A stretch of 64,000 bases of DNA from Thiohalocapsa sp. (GCA_028277725.1 JANQFX010000046.1:42251-106250), one strand, 5' to 3'. Shown: positions 54,838 to 63,882, counted from the stretch's first letter. Numbers and translations: made by a program. Notes: a model not told the origin generated them from the letters alone.

Positions 54838-56013
54838 TCAGTTCACCGCCGCCGTATCGGGCTCTGTCGCGCTCTGCCGCGGCTGCACGCTCTGGCCCGG
54901 CTTCAGGCCCTCGTTGCCGAGCATCACCACGGCGTCGCCGACGCGCAGGTCTTCGCCCTCGACCTCCAGTCGGTCGCCGCCGGCGCGGCCGACTCGGACG
55001 CGCACCGGATAGGCCTTCTGAATGCCGTCCTCCTGGCGCACCCGCCACACCTCGCGCGTGCCGTCGGCCCTGGCGACGATGGCATCACGCGGCACCGTCA
55101 GCACGCGGCCCTCGCCGCCGGCCAGGTCGACGCGGACGCGGGCAGACATGCCGGGCGCCAGCAGCCGGTCCAGGTTCTGGATGTCGATGAGTACCGGGAA
55201 GGTGCGGGAGCGATCGTCACCGCTCGCGACCCGCGCGAAGACCTCGCCAGGAAAGGCCCGCCCCGGCAGCGCATCGAAGCTGACCTCGGCCCGTGCGCCG
55301 CGGCCGACGCGGGTGTAGTCCCCCTGCGGCAAGGTCGCACGGACGCGTATCCGATCCAGCGCAACCAGTTCCACCGCCGGCTCGTCGCGCTTTGCCCACT
55401 CGCCGACCTCGACGGCCCGAGCGACGACCATGCCGGCAAAGGGCGCCGTCAGCCGGTGGCGACGCTTGACCTCCTGCGCCCGCGCCAGCGCTGCGCGCTC
55501 CGCAGCCAGTGCGGCGGCGGCCATGTCCACCCGCGCCTCGGCGGAGCGGATGTCGGTCTCCGAGGCGTGTCGGCCCTGCTTCAGGCGCAGTAGCTCGTCG
55601 CGGATGCGTTGGGCATCGCTGTGGCTCGCCTCGGCCTCCTGCACCTGCGCCTCGGCGGCGTCGACCGCATGGGCCTCCAGCCGGTCATCCAGCGTCAGGA
55701 TCGGGTCGCCGGACTGCAACAGGCTGCCCTCGTCCACGAACAGCTCGGTCACCAGCCCATCGACCTTGGGCGACAATGCCGCCCGTCGGTGCGCGATGGC
55801 GGTGCCGGAGAGCACGGCTTGTTCGTGCAGTGTTTCCGCGCGCACCTCGGCTAGGGTCACGGGCACGGCCTCGGCGGCGATGGAGGAGTCGGTCCCGGCC
55901 GAGGAGAGGACCAGCAGCAATAGCGGCGCCCATGGTGAAGCGTGCCGCGGCCGGCGACGATGGGTTCCGGCGGGAGTCGAGTCGAACTGTCGGGTCAGGG
56001 CTTGCGTCAACAT
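54838..56013 (-). CDS. RND efflux periplasmic adaptor (membrane fusion protein)
   Basis: 391 aa. A signal peptide (about 28-47) leads into lipoyl half-motifs (ALSPKVDGLVTELFVDEGS, LTAPFAGMVVARAVEVGEW), a coiled-coil hairpin (about 105-165), a beta-barrel (VRATLPQGDYTRVGRGA) and a C-terminal membrane-proximal domain. It couples the RND pump to an outer-membrane factor. It is the probable first gene of MFP, small protein, RND pump. The operon lacks an outer-membrane factor. Confidence 0.92.
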   Translation of the reverse strand: MLTQALTRQFDSTPAGTHRRRPRHASPWAPLLLLVLSSAGTDSSIAAEAVPVTLAEVRAETLHEQAVLSGTAIAHRRAALSPKVDGLVTELFVDEGSLLQSGDPILTLDDRLEAHAVDAAEAQVQEAEASHSDAQRIRDELLRLKQGRHASETDIRSAEARVDMAAAALAAERAALARAQEVKRRHRLTAPFAGMVVARAVEVGEWAKRDEPAVELVALDRIRVRATLPQGDYTRVGRGARAEVSFDALPGRAFPGEVFARVASGDDRSRTFPVLIDIQNLDRLLAPGMSARVRVDLAGGEGRVLTVPRDAIVARADGTREVWRVRQEDGIQKAYPVRVRVGRAGGDRLEVEGEDLRVGDAVVMLGNEGLKPGQSVQPRQSATEPDTAAVN

Positions 56014-56134
56014 GTGCTGGAGCGGGAGGTTTTGACCGGAATTCCGTCGGTCCTTAGGTTGTGCCGGCCGGCGCGGTTCACGACCCCGCCAGGGTCAGCC
56101 TGGCGCGCGCTGCGCCCCGGCCGAGGCGCCGACG

Positions 56135-58105
56135 TCATAGGCTGCCGAGATAGGTGTAGCCATAGAGCCCGGCCTTCAGCTCCAAGTAGAGCCGTTCGCG
56201 CTCGGCACGGTCGAGGCCGGCGGAATCGACACGACACCGGTAGCGCGAGAGCAGCTCGCGCGGGTCGAAGTGGACGTAGCTCAGCAGCTCGTCGGCGGTG
56301 TCGCCACGCTCGGGCTCCGATAGCCGGTAGCCGTCCGGGTGCTCCGGGTCCAGCGCGACGTTCACCGCATCGGTGTCGCCGAACAGGTTGTGGATGTCGC
56401 CGAGGATTTCCTGATAGGCGCCGACCATGAACACGCCCAGCAGATAGCTCTCGGCGCGGGGGTCGAAGGCATGCACCGGCAGGCTGGCCTCGATGCCGTC
56501 CTCGTCCACGTAGCGGTCGATGCAGCCGTCGGAGTCGCAGGTGAGGTCATGGACCACACCGCGTTCGGTCGGCGCCTCGTCGAGCCGTTGCAGCGGCGCG
56601 ATGGGGAAGATCTGGTCCAGTGCCCAGACATCCGGCAACGACTGGAACAGCGAGAAGTTGCAGAACAGCTTGTCGGCGAGCTCGGCGTTGATGCGGTCCA
56701 GCAGTTCGCGCTGGCGGCGATTGGCGTGAGACAGCCGCGGGCGCAGGGCACGACACAGGGCCGCGAAGCACTCGTCCGCGCGGGCACGCGCGGCCAGGTC
56801 TAGGGTGCCGGCAGTGAAGCCCCGCCGGGCGTTGAGCAGCGCCGCCTCCGCCTGCTCGAACAGCGCCAGCGGCTGCGCGGATCCTGCGCTCGAATCGGGC
56901 TGCTCCAGCGCCTGTTGCAGTGCCCGCTCCAGCTCCGCGACCGGACCGCTGGTGGTCTTCGTTCCGGGCAACTCTGCGGACAGCCCGCCGGCGCGCTCGC
57001 GATCCACGACGTCCGTGATCAGCACCGCGTGGTGGGCCGTCAGCGCGCGGCCGGACTCGGTGATCAGGTGCGGGTCGGGCAGGCCGGCGCCACGGCAGAC
57101 CTCGGCGGCGGTCTCGACGATGGCGGTGGCGTAGTCCTCCAGGCCGTAGTTCACGGAGCAGTAGGCGCGCGTGCGCGTGCCCTCGTAGTCGACACCCAGC
57201 CCGCCGCCGATGTCGAGGGTGTCGACGCCGCAGCCGCGCTCCGCCAGGGCGCAGTAGAAGCGGGCCAGCTCTTGGGCGCCGGCGCGAATGTCCGAGAGGT
57301 TCGGGATCTGCGAGCCCAGATGCGCGTGCAGCAGCCGCAGCCAGCCGCCCCCCCCGACGGCGCCTAGGCGATCCACCAGCCTGAGCACCTGTGGCGCCGA
57401 GAGGCCGAACTTGGCGCGCTCGCCGCCGCTGTTCTGCCAGTTGCCGGCGGCAGCGGCGGCGAGGCGCACGCGCACGCCGAGCAGCGGCTCGACGCCGAGG
57501 CGGGTGGCCTCGTCGACGACCAGCTCCAGCTCCGAGGGCTTCTCGATGACGATATGCACCGCCAGCCCCAGACGGCGACCGATCAGCGCGAGGCGGATGT
57601 ACTCGCGGTCCTTGTAGCCGTTGCAGACCACCGTGCCGCCCGACGGCGCCATGGCCAGCACCGCCATCAGCTCCGGCTTGCTGCCGGCCTCGAGCCCGAT
57701 GCCGCCGGCGCCGAGGATGGCACGCACCACGCTCTTCTGCTGGTTGACCTTGATGGGGTAGACCGGTCGATACTCGGCGCCCCAGTGGAACCGCGCCATG
57801 GCGCCCTCGAAGGCGCGCCGGATGCGGCGCACCCTGTGCCGCAGGATGTCGTCGAATCGCACCAGCACCGGAAGCGACAGCCCCTCGTCCCGCAGGCGAC
57901 GGGCCAGCAGGGCCAGATCGATCTCGGTCGGATCGGACCCACCCGCGCCGGACCCACCCGCATCAGACTGGGCCGGATTCGATCGCGCTGGGCCGGAAAG
58001 GTCCGGATTCGGGCGCACCGCCAGGTGCCCGGCGGCGTTGATGCGGAAGTAGCCCTCTCCCCAGCGGGGGATGGCGTAGACGGATTCGCAGGCGGGAGGC
58101 GTCAT
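56135..58105 (-). CDS. speA: Biosynthetic arginine decarboxylase
   Basis: 656 aa. A PLP-dependent fold III (alanine racemase-like) enzyme that converts arginine to agmatine for putrescine synthesis. PLP lysine in YPIKVNQQKSVV; other conserved blocks GLEAGSKPELMAVLA, VVCNGYKDREYIRLAL, HAHLGSQIPNLSDIR, LDIGGGLGVDYEGT, and CDSDGCIDRY. A low-complexity insert of Ser/Gly/Pro/Asp (about residues 28-60 of this start) interrupts the N-terminal region. The ATG at 58105 gives the usual family N-terminus (PPACESVYAIPRWGEGYF); an upstream ATG at 58231 is possible. No strong RBS helps decide. Confidence 0.93.
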   Translation of the reverse strand: MTPPACESVYAIPRWGEGYFRINAAGHLAVRPNPDLSGPARSNPAQSDAGGSGAGGSDPTEIDLALLARRLRDEGLSLPVLVRFDDILRHRVRRIRRAFEGAMARFHWGAEYRPVYPIKVNQQKSVVRAILGAGGIGLEAGSKPELMAVLAMAPSGGTVVCNGYKDREYIRLALIGRRLGLAVHIVIEKPSELELVVDEATRLGVEPLLGVRVRLAAAAAGNWQNSGGERAKFGLSAPQVLRLVDRLGAVGGGGWLRLLHAHLGSQIPNLSDIRAGAQELARFYCALAERGCGVDTLDIGGGLGVDYEGTRTRAYCSVNYGLEDYATAIVETAAEVCRGAGLPDPHLITESGRALTAHHAVLITDVVDRERAGGLSAELPGTKTTSGPVAELERALQQALEQPDSSAGSAQPLALFEQAEAALLNARRGFTAGTLDLAARARADECFAALCRALRPRLSHANRRQRELLDRINAELADKLFCNFSLFQSLPDVWALDQIFPIAPLQRLDEAPTERGVVHDLTCDSDGCIDRYVDEDGIEASLPVHAFDPRAESYLLGVFMVGAYQEILGDIHNLFGDTDAVNVALDPEHPDGYRLSEPERGDTADELLSYVHFDPRELLSRYRCRVDSAGLDRAERERLYLELKAGLYGYTYLGSL

Positions 58106-58260
58106 CTCGGTTCCGTGGAGGTCCTGGGCCGATGCGGCGGCCGCGCGGAGCAGTGAAGGCGATGCCGAAAGACAGGCTCCCTGCCGATGGTCGGCGTGCG
58201 CCGCGAGAACGTGTTGTTCGCTTCGCTTCATGTTTCAGCGACATTCTTCGCCGACGCTGG

Positions 58261-58312
58261 CGGGGCATCCTGCCCCACACGGGAAGCGCCGATGCATCAG
58301 CGTTTCCCTAAC
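58261..58312 (+). repeat. Dispersed double-hairpin repeat, copy 2
   Basis: GGGGC-ATCCT-GCCCC is followed by a longer imperfect palindrome of 13-nt arms (GGGAAGCGCCGAT and ATCAGCGTTTCCC). It matches copy 1 at 38711-38762 in order, spacing and strand at about four fifths of positions. It lies in the spacer between speA and the methyltransferase. Confidence 0.7.
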
Positions 58313-58447
58313 CTAGCCCGAGTGACGGCGCTTGTCTGCGAGAATGCGCTAGCGTTGTGCGCCTGAATCCATCGCGCCCGGGCAGCCCCGGAGCGATCCG
58401 CCCCAAACTAGCCCCCAACCAACCTCGAACGATCCCAGGGCCCATCC

Positions 58448-59161
58448 ATGCAACTCAACGCCCCCGACCGATACCATACCGCTACCGAGATCGACACCGT
58501 CGCCGAGCTCATCGACATCCGCGGCGCCCGCGTCCTGGAACTCGGCTGCGGCGCGGCCTCCACTACCCGCGCCCTGGTGGAGCGCCTCGGCGCTGGGGAG
58601 GTCGTCGCCACCGAGGTCGACCGCATCCAGCACGACAAGAACCTGACCATCTCGGACATGCCCGGCGTCCGCTTCGTCCTCGGCGGCGCCGAGGCCATCG
58701 ACGCGCCGGACAGGAGCTTCGATGCCGTGTTCATGTTCAAGTCCCTGCACCATGTCCCCGCGCATGCGATGGATCAGGCCCTGCGGGAGATCCACCGGGT
58801 GCTGAGGCCCGGCGGCGCGGCGCTGTTCTCGGAGCCCGTCTATTGGGGCGTCTTCAACGAGTTGATGCGCGTCATCCACGACGAAAAGACCGTTCGCCAG
58901 GCCGCTTTCGACGCACTGCGCTCGGCCGTCGACGCCGGCCTGTTCCGGGCAGAGGCCGAGGTCTTCATCGAGGTGCCTGGCACCTACGCGGACTGGGAGA
59001 GCTTCGCCGGTCGTTTCCTCAGCGTGACCCATACCGAACTCGACCTCGATGCTGCCCGCCGCGAGCGTATCCGCACCGCCTTCGAAGTCCACATGACCCC
59101 CACGGGCGCGTACTTCATGAAGCCGCATCGGATCGACCTGCTGCGCAAGGGCCGATCCTAA
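58448..59161 (+). CDS. Class I SAM-dependent methyltransferase
   Basis: 237 aa. Motif I VLELGCGAASTTRAL, motif II-like VATEVDR, and motif IV FDAVFMFKSLHHVP with LREIHRVLRPGGAALFSEP (motif post-IV) place it among small-molecule or ubiquinone/UbiE-like Methyltransf_11 enzymes. Substrate cannot be told. Divergent from speA, convergent with the GDSL esterase gene 24 bp away. No partner gene suggests a pathway. Confidence 0.85.
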   Translation: MQLNAPDRYHTATEIDTVAELIDIRGARVLELGCGAASTTRALVERLGAGEVVATEVDRIQHDKNLTISDMPGVRFVLGGAEAIDAPDRSFDAVFMFKSLHHVPAHAMDQALREIHRVLRPGGAALFSEPVYWGVFNELMRVIHDEKTVRQAAFDALRSAVDAGLFRAEAEVFIEVPGTYADWESFAGRFLSVTHTELDLDAARRERIRTAFEVHMTPTGAYFMKPHRIDLLRKGRS

Positions 59162-59185
59162 CGACCCGTCGCCGCGAGCCTTGGT

Positions 59186-59845
59186 TCAATCCAGCGCACC
59201 CTGCGCTCGCAGGAGCGCATCCAGCCGCGCGGCGATCACCGCGTAGCCCGCCGCGTTCGGGTGTACGCCGTCGGCCTTGAGGTCCGGGTCCGACAGCACC
59301 TCGGTGAGGACGTCGTTCTCGATGGCCAGGCCCAACTCGTCCGCCAAGTCCGCATAGACCGGGTGCGGGCGCAGGCCGAGACCGAGGGTCGGCACGGCCA
59401 GCAACACCACCTCTGCGCCCGCGGCATGGGCCGTGTCCACCATGTGTCGTAGGTTGGCGCGCATGGACCCGGGGCCGTTGCGGCGCAGGATGTCGTTGCC
59501 GCCGTGGCACAGCAGAACCAGGTCGGGGCGGTGCTCGGCGAGCAGGGCTGGGAGACGCTCGCGGCCAGCGGCACTGAGCTCACCGGAGACACCGGCGTTG
59601 ACGACCCTGAGGCCGGTGAGGTCGGCGAGCCGACTCGGGTAGTCCTCGCCCGAGCCGGCGCCCTTGCCCGCGGTGAGGCTGTCGCCGAACGCAAGGACGG
59701 TCGCATCAGGTGCCAATGCGCCGATCCGCGGCCCGCTGTCGCAAGCCGCGAGGGCGAGCAGCAATAGGCAGGCGGCCATCGATGCAAAGGTGCAAAGCAG
59801 CGGTCGGCGCCGCCGCTGCGGGTGGGGTCGGAGTTGGTCTGACAT
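59186..59845 (-). CDS. GDSL-type esterase/arylesterase lipoprotein (TesA/SGNH family)
   Basis: 219 aa. A lipoprotein signal with lipobox ALAAC (residue 35) precedes an SGNH hydrolase domain: Ser in FGDSLTAG (block I), Gly in NAGVSG, Asn in HGGNDILRR (block III) and D/H in DGVHPNAAGY (block V). So the catalytic set Ser-Gly-Asn-His is complete. E. coli TesA is a periplasmic, signal-cleaved enzyme; here a lipid anchor is predicted. The ATG at 59845 is chosen because it opens the signal peptide. Confidence 0.88.
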   Translation of the reverse strand: MSDQLRPHPQRRRRPLLCTFASMAACLLLLALAACDSGPRIGALAPDATVLAFGDSLTAGKGAGSGEDYPSRLADLTGLRVVNAGVSGELSAAGRERLPALLAEHRPDLVLLCHGGNDILRRNGPGSMRANLRHMVDTAHAAGAEVVLLAVPTLGLGLRPHPVYADLADELGLAIENDVLTEVLSDPDLKADGVHPNAAGYAVIAARLDALLRAQGALD

Positions 59846-60286
59846 AGCTTGACTCGCGGGCGTATCGGTGTTTCGCCTGTGATCGGGCGGCCATTGTCGC
59901 GGCCGAGGGCCGAGGTGTCGGACGGGTCGTGGTTTGTTTCCAATGAACTCGTCTATCCCGTGCTCCCAAAGCCGCCACGTCTCGTACCGTCCCTTTGAGC
60001 ATGTTATCGAACGCCGCTTCCGTCGCCACCCGGTTCCCGTCGCCGTCGAGTTGCGCCGATATTGCGCAGGACGGGTGCCCGCCAAGGCGATCCGCGACGA
60101 CATGCCTTGGGTTCCGCCGGAACCGCGATTGCGTTCCGACCTGCGCGTCGGGTATCCAGGGCATCATGCTAAGCTGATTGGGAATTTCGCACAGCCTTGG
60201 TCGAGCAGTGGGGCGTCGATTACGCCGACGGGAGACCTGGAAGGCTTGCGATTGTCCTTGAGAGCCCTGTCGTGGAGGTCGAGTCG
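59846..60286. other. 441-bp intergenic region upstream of the Uma2 gene
   Basis: Several frames run across this stretch but none has a signal, domain or ribosome-binding support. No hairpin terminator or promoter is clear. The plus frame open from 60197 feeds into the Uma2 gene but lacks a start with support before 60287. Possibly decayed sequence; I see no identifiable gene. Confidence 0.4.
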
Positions 60287-60832
60287 ATGGAGGCCCACAA
60301 GCCGGAGACGGTCGCGGATTTGCTGGCGAATCCCGAAGAGCGGGTCGAGCTGATCGGCGGGGAGATCGTCCGAAGACCGATGGCGCGCGGTGAGCACGCC
60401 AGCGTTCAGTTGCGAACCGGCGTGGAGCTAGGCCCCGTCGATCGCGACTCGGGTCCCGGAGGCTGGTGGATTGCCACCGAGATCAGTGTCGCCTACGAGC
60501 CCCACGAGTGCCCGACCCACGATCTCGCCGGCTGGCGGAAGGAGCGGATGCCCGGGCTTCCGCGCGGTGTCGTCGAGCTGATGCCGGACTGGGTTTGCGA
60601 GATCGTCTCGCCTGGCCACGAGCGCAAGGACACCCTGACGCTGTTTCTGCTGCTGCAACGCCATCGCGTGCCCTACTACTGGCTGATCTGGCCGGAGAGC
60701 CGTACCCTGATCGCCTACCAACTCGACGACGAGCATTACCGAGTCGTTGCCACCATCACCGAGCCCAGCCGCATCCGCGTGCCCCCGTTCGATGCCGTCG
60801 AGATGGACCTGGGCTACGTCTTCGGCGAATAG
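60287..60832 (+). CDS. Uma2 family (DUF820) PD-(D/E)XK nuclease-like protein
   Basis: 181 aa. GGAGG lies 8 nt upstream of the ATG at 60287. Motifs of the Uma2 family are visible: ERVELIGGEIV, GWWIATEISVAYE, HDLAGWRKERMP, PDWVCEIVSPG and ERKDTLTLFLLLQRHRVPYY. The D/E-x-V/I-S-P pattern and later Lys correspond to a PD-(D/E)XK restriction-like core. These proteins are common in cyanobacteria and Chromatiaceae, often near mobile or toxin-antitoxin regions; function is unproven. It is convergent with napB. Confidence 0.85.
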   Translation: MEAHKPETVADLLANPEERVELIGGEIVRRPMARGEHASVQLRTGVELGPVDRDSGPGGWWIATEISVAYEPHECPTHDLAGWRKERMPGLPRGVVELMPDWVCEIVSPGHERKDTLTLFLLLQRHRVPYYWLIWPESRTLIAYQLDDEHYRVVATITEPSRIRVPPFDAVEMDLGYVFGE

Positions 60833-61018
60833 GCAAGTCGGATCAAGTCCACTTCCTGGCGTCCAGGCGGGGGTGGCGAAGCCTGCGGGTCGAAGCGCCG
60901 CGTCGACGCCGCGCCACCGGCTAGTCTGCGATGGGCACAGTCCCCGCGTGCGGGTCTTCCAAGCGGCTGTAGAACTTGCTCTTCGAATGCAGTGATGGAG
61001 GCGGTTTCGGCTTCCGGA

Positions 61019-61441
61019 TCAGCGGCCGGGGAAGATGTTCTCCACCAACGGCATGGCCCCAGCCTGGGCCGCGTGGCACTGGGTACAGAAGTACCGCCTT
61101 GGCGCGACCGACTCGGTGCGCTGACCATCGCGGTCGAAGAAATGGCTCTCGGCGACCACCGGAGCGCGATTGGCTTCGTAGGTGGCAGGGCTGTGGCATT
61201 TGAGACAGCCGTTCTGGCGCAAATCGATGCTGTACTTGTCGATGGGGTGCGGGATCATCGGCGGCTGCTCTTCCCAGGCGACGTCGAAGCCCCCTGGCAC
61301 CGCCAGCGTCGGCCTGTTGATGACGGCGTCGGAGTCATCAGTAACCGCATGGCCACGCAAGGATGACAGCTCCTCGGCGGCGCAGAGGTTGGCGGCGAGC
61401 AAGGCGGCGCCGGCGAGCAGCGTGGCAATCGGTCGTTTCAT
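61019..61441 (-). CDS. napB: Periplasmic nitrate reductase, diheme cytochrome c subunit NapB
   Basis: 140 aa from the ATG at 61441. A signal peptide (MKRPIATLLAGAALLAANLCAA) is followed by two haem-binding CxxCH motifs, CLKCH and CTQCH, and the distal His-containing PHPIDKY and AESHFF segments of NapB. It passes electrons from the quinol-oxidising subunits to NapA. It is the last gene of the visible nap cluster, 73 bp after napH. Confidence 0.95.
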   Translation of the reverse strand: MKRPIATLLAGAALLAANLCAAEELSSLRGHAVTDDSDAVINRPTLAVPGGFDVAWEEQPPMIPHPIDKYSIDLRQNGCLKCHSPATYEANRAPVVAESHFFDRDGQRTESVAPRRYFCTQCHAAQAGAMPLVENIFPGR

Positions 61442-61514
61442 GGTGTCCACCCTCAGCAATACCCTCGAGAATTTGGTTCGGTGTCCTACGAGAAACGCTA
61501 GATTGTGGGCGTCT

Positions 61515-62450
61515 CTAGGCGGCGCGCTTGGCGTTCGCGACCGCCGCAGTCCTGGCGTCTCTGGCGAGCACACCATTCGCGTCGACGCGTCCTAGGGTGA
61601 ACCCGAAGACATCGCGGTCGCACACCTCGATACAGCGTCCGCACTTGGTGCAGTCGATGCTGTCGATGACGGGGCCATGGCCGGCATGCGCACCGCGCAA
61701 GGCTGGTTTGATTACCTGTGGCTCGGGGCAGACGTTGAAGCAGTCCATGCAGTCGTCGCAGCGCTCCCGGGCCGGCGCGGCGACGTGCACCGGCGCCTTT
61801 GTGCCGATCAAGGCGTAGCAGGTACCCATGGGGCAGAGGTGACCACACCAGCCGCGTGGCACGATGAGCAGGTCGTAGAGGAACACCGCGCCGATCAGCA
61901 GCCAGGCCCATCCGAGCCCCCAGACTCCTCCGAAGATGAGCCCCCGGTGCAGCATCGACACGGGGTTCAGGTACTCCCACACCATGGCGCCGGTGAGCGC
62001 CGGCAGGAGCATCACCAGCGCCAGCAGCCACCAACGCAGGTTGCGCGAGAGGCGCCCGCCAGCCTTGATGCCGAGCCGGCGCCGGACCCATGCAGCGAAA
62101 TCGGTGATCAGGTTCACCGGGCAGACGAAGGAACAGAACACGCGTCCGCCGACGACCGCATAGAACGCCAGCACCAGGGCGGCGCCGATCAGCCCTGTGG
62201 TCGCCGGCCAGTTGCCGGACAGCATGGACTGCGCCAGCAGCAAAGGGTCGGTCAGCGGCAGTACATCCAGGGTCATGCTGGAGGAGAGGTTGCCGGTGAC
62301 GATCCAGACGCCGAACAGGGGCGGCAGCATGAACAAGGCCAGAGTCCCGAGCTGACTCGTTCGTCGCAGCAAGAGCCATCGGTGGCGTGCGAGCCAGGGC
62401 TTGGTGGATGCCGACGGGCGCACCTGTTGTGACGCATGCAACGGCATCAA
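61515..62450 (-). CDS. napH: Quinol dehydrogenase membrane component NapH
   Basis: 311 aa. Four transmembrane helices (about 35-60, 85-110, 140-162, 175-200), CSFVCPVNLITD and WCGHLCPMGTCY cytoplasmic CxxxCP motifs, and two [4Fe-4S] ferredoxin motifs near the C-terminus (CDDCMDCFNVCPEP; CTKCGRCIEVCD). With NapG it oxidises ubiquinol or menaquinol and feeds NapB/NapA. The second Met (62447) is an alternative start. Downstream of napG, separated by 142 bp holding a MITE-like element. Confidence 0.95.
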   Translation of the reverse strand: MMPLHASQQVRPSASTKPWLARHRWLLLRRTSQLGTLALFMLPPLFGVWIVTGNLSSSMTLDVLPLTDPLLLAQSMLSGNWPATTGLIGAALVLAFYAVVGGRVFCSFVCPVNLITDFAAWVRRRLGIKAGGRLSRNLRWWLLALVMLLPALTGAMVWEYLNPVSMLHRGLIFGGVWGLGWAWLLIGAVFLYDLLIVPRGWCGHLCPMGTCYALIGTKAPVHVAAPARERCDDCMDCFNVCPEPQVIKPALRGAHAGHGPVIDSIDCTKCGRCIEVCDRDVFGFTLGRVDANGVLARDARTAAVANAKRAA

Positions 62451-62464
62451 ACCAAGCTCCGACT

Positions 62465-62550
62465 TTCACGCAACGATGCGACTGGCAACGGACGCAACGT
62501 GAGGCGCGGAGCCGCTGCGTTGTGCGCGTCGCCCGTTGCGCCGTTGCGTG
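62465..62550. repeat. MITE-like inverted-repeat element A (napG-napH spacer)
   Basis: 86 bp bounded by TTCACGCAACGATGCGACTGG and, inverted, CGCCCGTTGCGCCGTTGCGTG. Terminal sequences match those of elements B and C (core CACGCAACG-CGC). It is shorter than the other two. Confidence 0.65.
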
Positions 62551-62592
62551 CCTCACTTCTGCCGCTCGAGATGCGGTTCACGAGTTTCTGCA

Positions 62593-63441
62593 TCACAACG
62601 CCCCGCCGCGGTTGAGCGTATCGAGGGGGTTGTCCGAGAAAGGCACCTCGGCCTTGTCTTCGATCAGCCCCTCGCCACCGTGGTCGTAGCGCATGCCCTC
62701 GGGCAGGTTGTAGCGGTGCTGGGCATCGGGCGTCACCAGCGCGCCGCCGGCTTCGTGCTGCTGTTCCCAGCCGAGACGATAGTGCTCGCCGAGCTTGCCC
62801 TGGATCAGGTGCCGCGGCAGGACCTTGATGGCCGCCTCTTCCAGGATGCAGGCCTCCTCGCACTTGCCGCAGCCGGTGCAGTGGTTCGCGTGCACCACCG
62901 GGATGAATAGGGCGTGCTTGCCGGAGCGTTCGTTGTGGCGGTACTCCAGCGTGATGGCCTCGCCCCGGATCGGGCAGATGTTGAAACAGACCTCGCAGCG
63001 CAGCCCCTGGAAGGCGATACAGGCGTCCTGATCGCTGACGATGGCGAGCCCCATGTCGGCGTCGTTGATGTCCGTAAGCCCGTGGTCCAAGGCGTTGGTG
63101 GGACAGGCCTTGATGCAGGGGATGTCCTCGCACATCTCACAGCCCGCATCGCGGGCAATGAAATAGGGTGTGCCCGTGGGGATGTCTTGGCCGAACCGCG
63201 CCAGGTGCAGCATGTCGAAGGGGCAGTCGCGCACGCACAGCCCGCAGCGGATGCAGGCGCCGTCGAAGTCGTCCTCCGGCAGCGCGCCCGGCGGACGCAG
63301 CGCCCAAGCCGGCAGGCTCGCCGCGCGCTGGCTGTAGAGGCCGAGCCCGAGCCCGATCAGACCCACACCGGCCGCGGTCTTCGCGACGCCGGTGATAAAG
63401 TCCCGGCGCGAGCGGTCGTGTTTTCGGCCTAGGCTAGACAT
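62593..63441 (-). CDS. napG: Ferredoxin-type protein NapG (quinol dehydrogenase, periplasmic)
   Basis: 282 aa. A twin-arginine signal (RSRRDFITGVAKTAAGVGL) targets it to the periplasm in folded form. Four [4Fe-4S] ferredoxin motifs are visible: CIRCGLCVRDCP, CEMCEDIPCIKACP, CEVCFNICP and CTGCGKCEEACI. It forms the NapGH quinol oxidase with membrane NapH. The upstream napA end is 440 bp away, separated by two MITE-like elements. Confidence 0.95.
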   Translation of the reverse strand: MSSLGRKHDRSRRDFITGVAKTAAGVGLIGLGLGLYSQRAASLPAWALRPPGALPEDDFDGACIRCGLCVRDCPFDMLHLARFGQDIPTGTPYFIARDAGCEMCEDIPCIKACPTNALDHGLTDINDADMGLAIVSDQDACIAFQGLRCEVCFNICPIRGEAITLEYRHNERSGKHALFIPVVHANHCTGCGKCEEACILEEAAIKVLPRHLIQGKLGEHYRLGWEQQHEAGGALVTPDAQHRYNLPEGMRYDHGGEGLIEDKAEVPFSDNPLDTLNRGGAL

Positions 63442-63470
63442 GGCGTTGATGCCTGCTTTCCTGGTGCTTG

Positions 63471-63627
63471 TTCACGCAACGACGCGACGAGCAACGCATG
63501 CCACGCAGGACCTCCGCGGCTGCTCCGCCTCGAACCACTTGCCGCTTCGCGCGCTTGATCAATCAATGCGATGCCTCTCTGCCGGCAGGTCTTGGGTTGC
63601 GCCCGTCGCCCGTTGCGCCGTCGCGTG
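63471..63627. repeat. MITE-like inverted-repeat element B (napA-napG spacer)
   Basis: 157 bp with terminal inverted repeats (CACGCAACGACGCGACGAG at one end and, inverted, CCGTTGCGCCGTCGCGTG at the other). Internal sequence parallels element C, including TCAATGCGATGCCTCTCTGC against CTCAATGCGGTGCCTCTCTG. Confidence 0.75.
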
Positions 63628-63641
63628 AAACCGGACGCTTG

Positions 63642-63829
63642 TTCACGCAACGGCGCAACGAGCAACGCCCGCCACGGGACGCCAGTACAGACGCGTGCGT
63701 CGATTTGCGCGGTATCTCCTCGGCTGTGCCGCCTCCAACCAATCGCCGATTTGCGCTTTTTTGCTCAATGCGGTGCCTCTCTGCTGGCACGTGTTGCGTT
63801 GCGTCCATCGCCCTTTGCGCCGTTGCGTG
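63642..63829. repeat. MITE-like inverted-repeat element C (napA-napG spacer)
   Basis: 188 bp with 15-bp perfect terminal inverted repeats, CACGCAACGGCGCAA (63644-63658) and TTGCGCCGTTGCGTG (63815-63829). It is a head-to-tail neighbour of element B, 14 bp away. No transposase gene is encoded. Confidence 0.75.
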
Positions 63830-63882
63830 CCCCCGGACTGCCGAGGTCGCCTGCCAAACTTCACACTTCGAACTTCACACTT

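Noticed and set aside
59706..60167. Minus-strand 153-codon frame upstream of the GDSL esterase
   Set aside because: It overlaps the esterase signal region in another frame and shows no domain, signal or start support.
60833..61018. Possible dispersed intergenic repeat after the Uma2 gene
   Set aside because: The sequence felt familiar from related genomes, but no second copy exists in this window, so it cannot be supported here.
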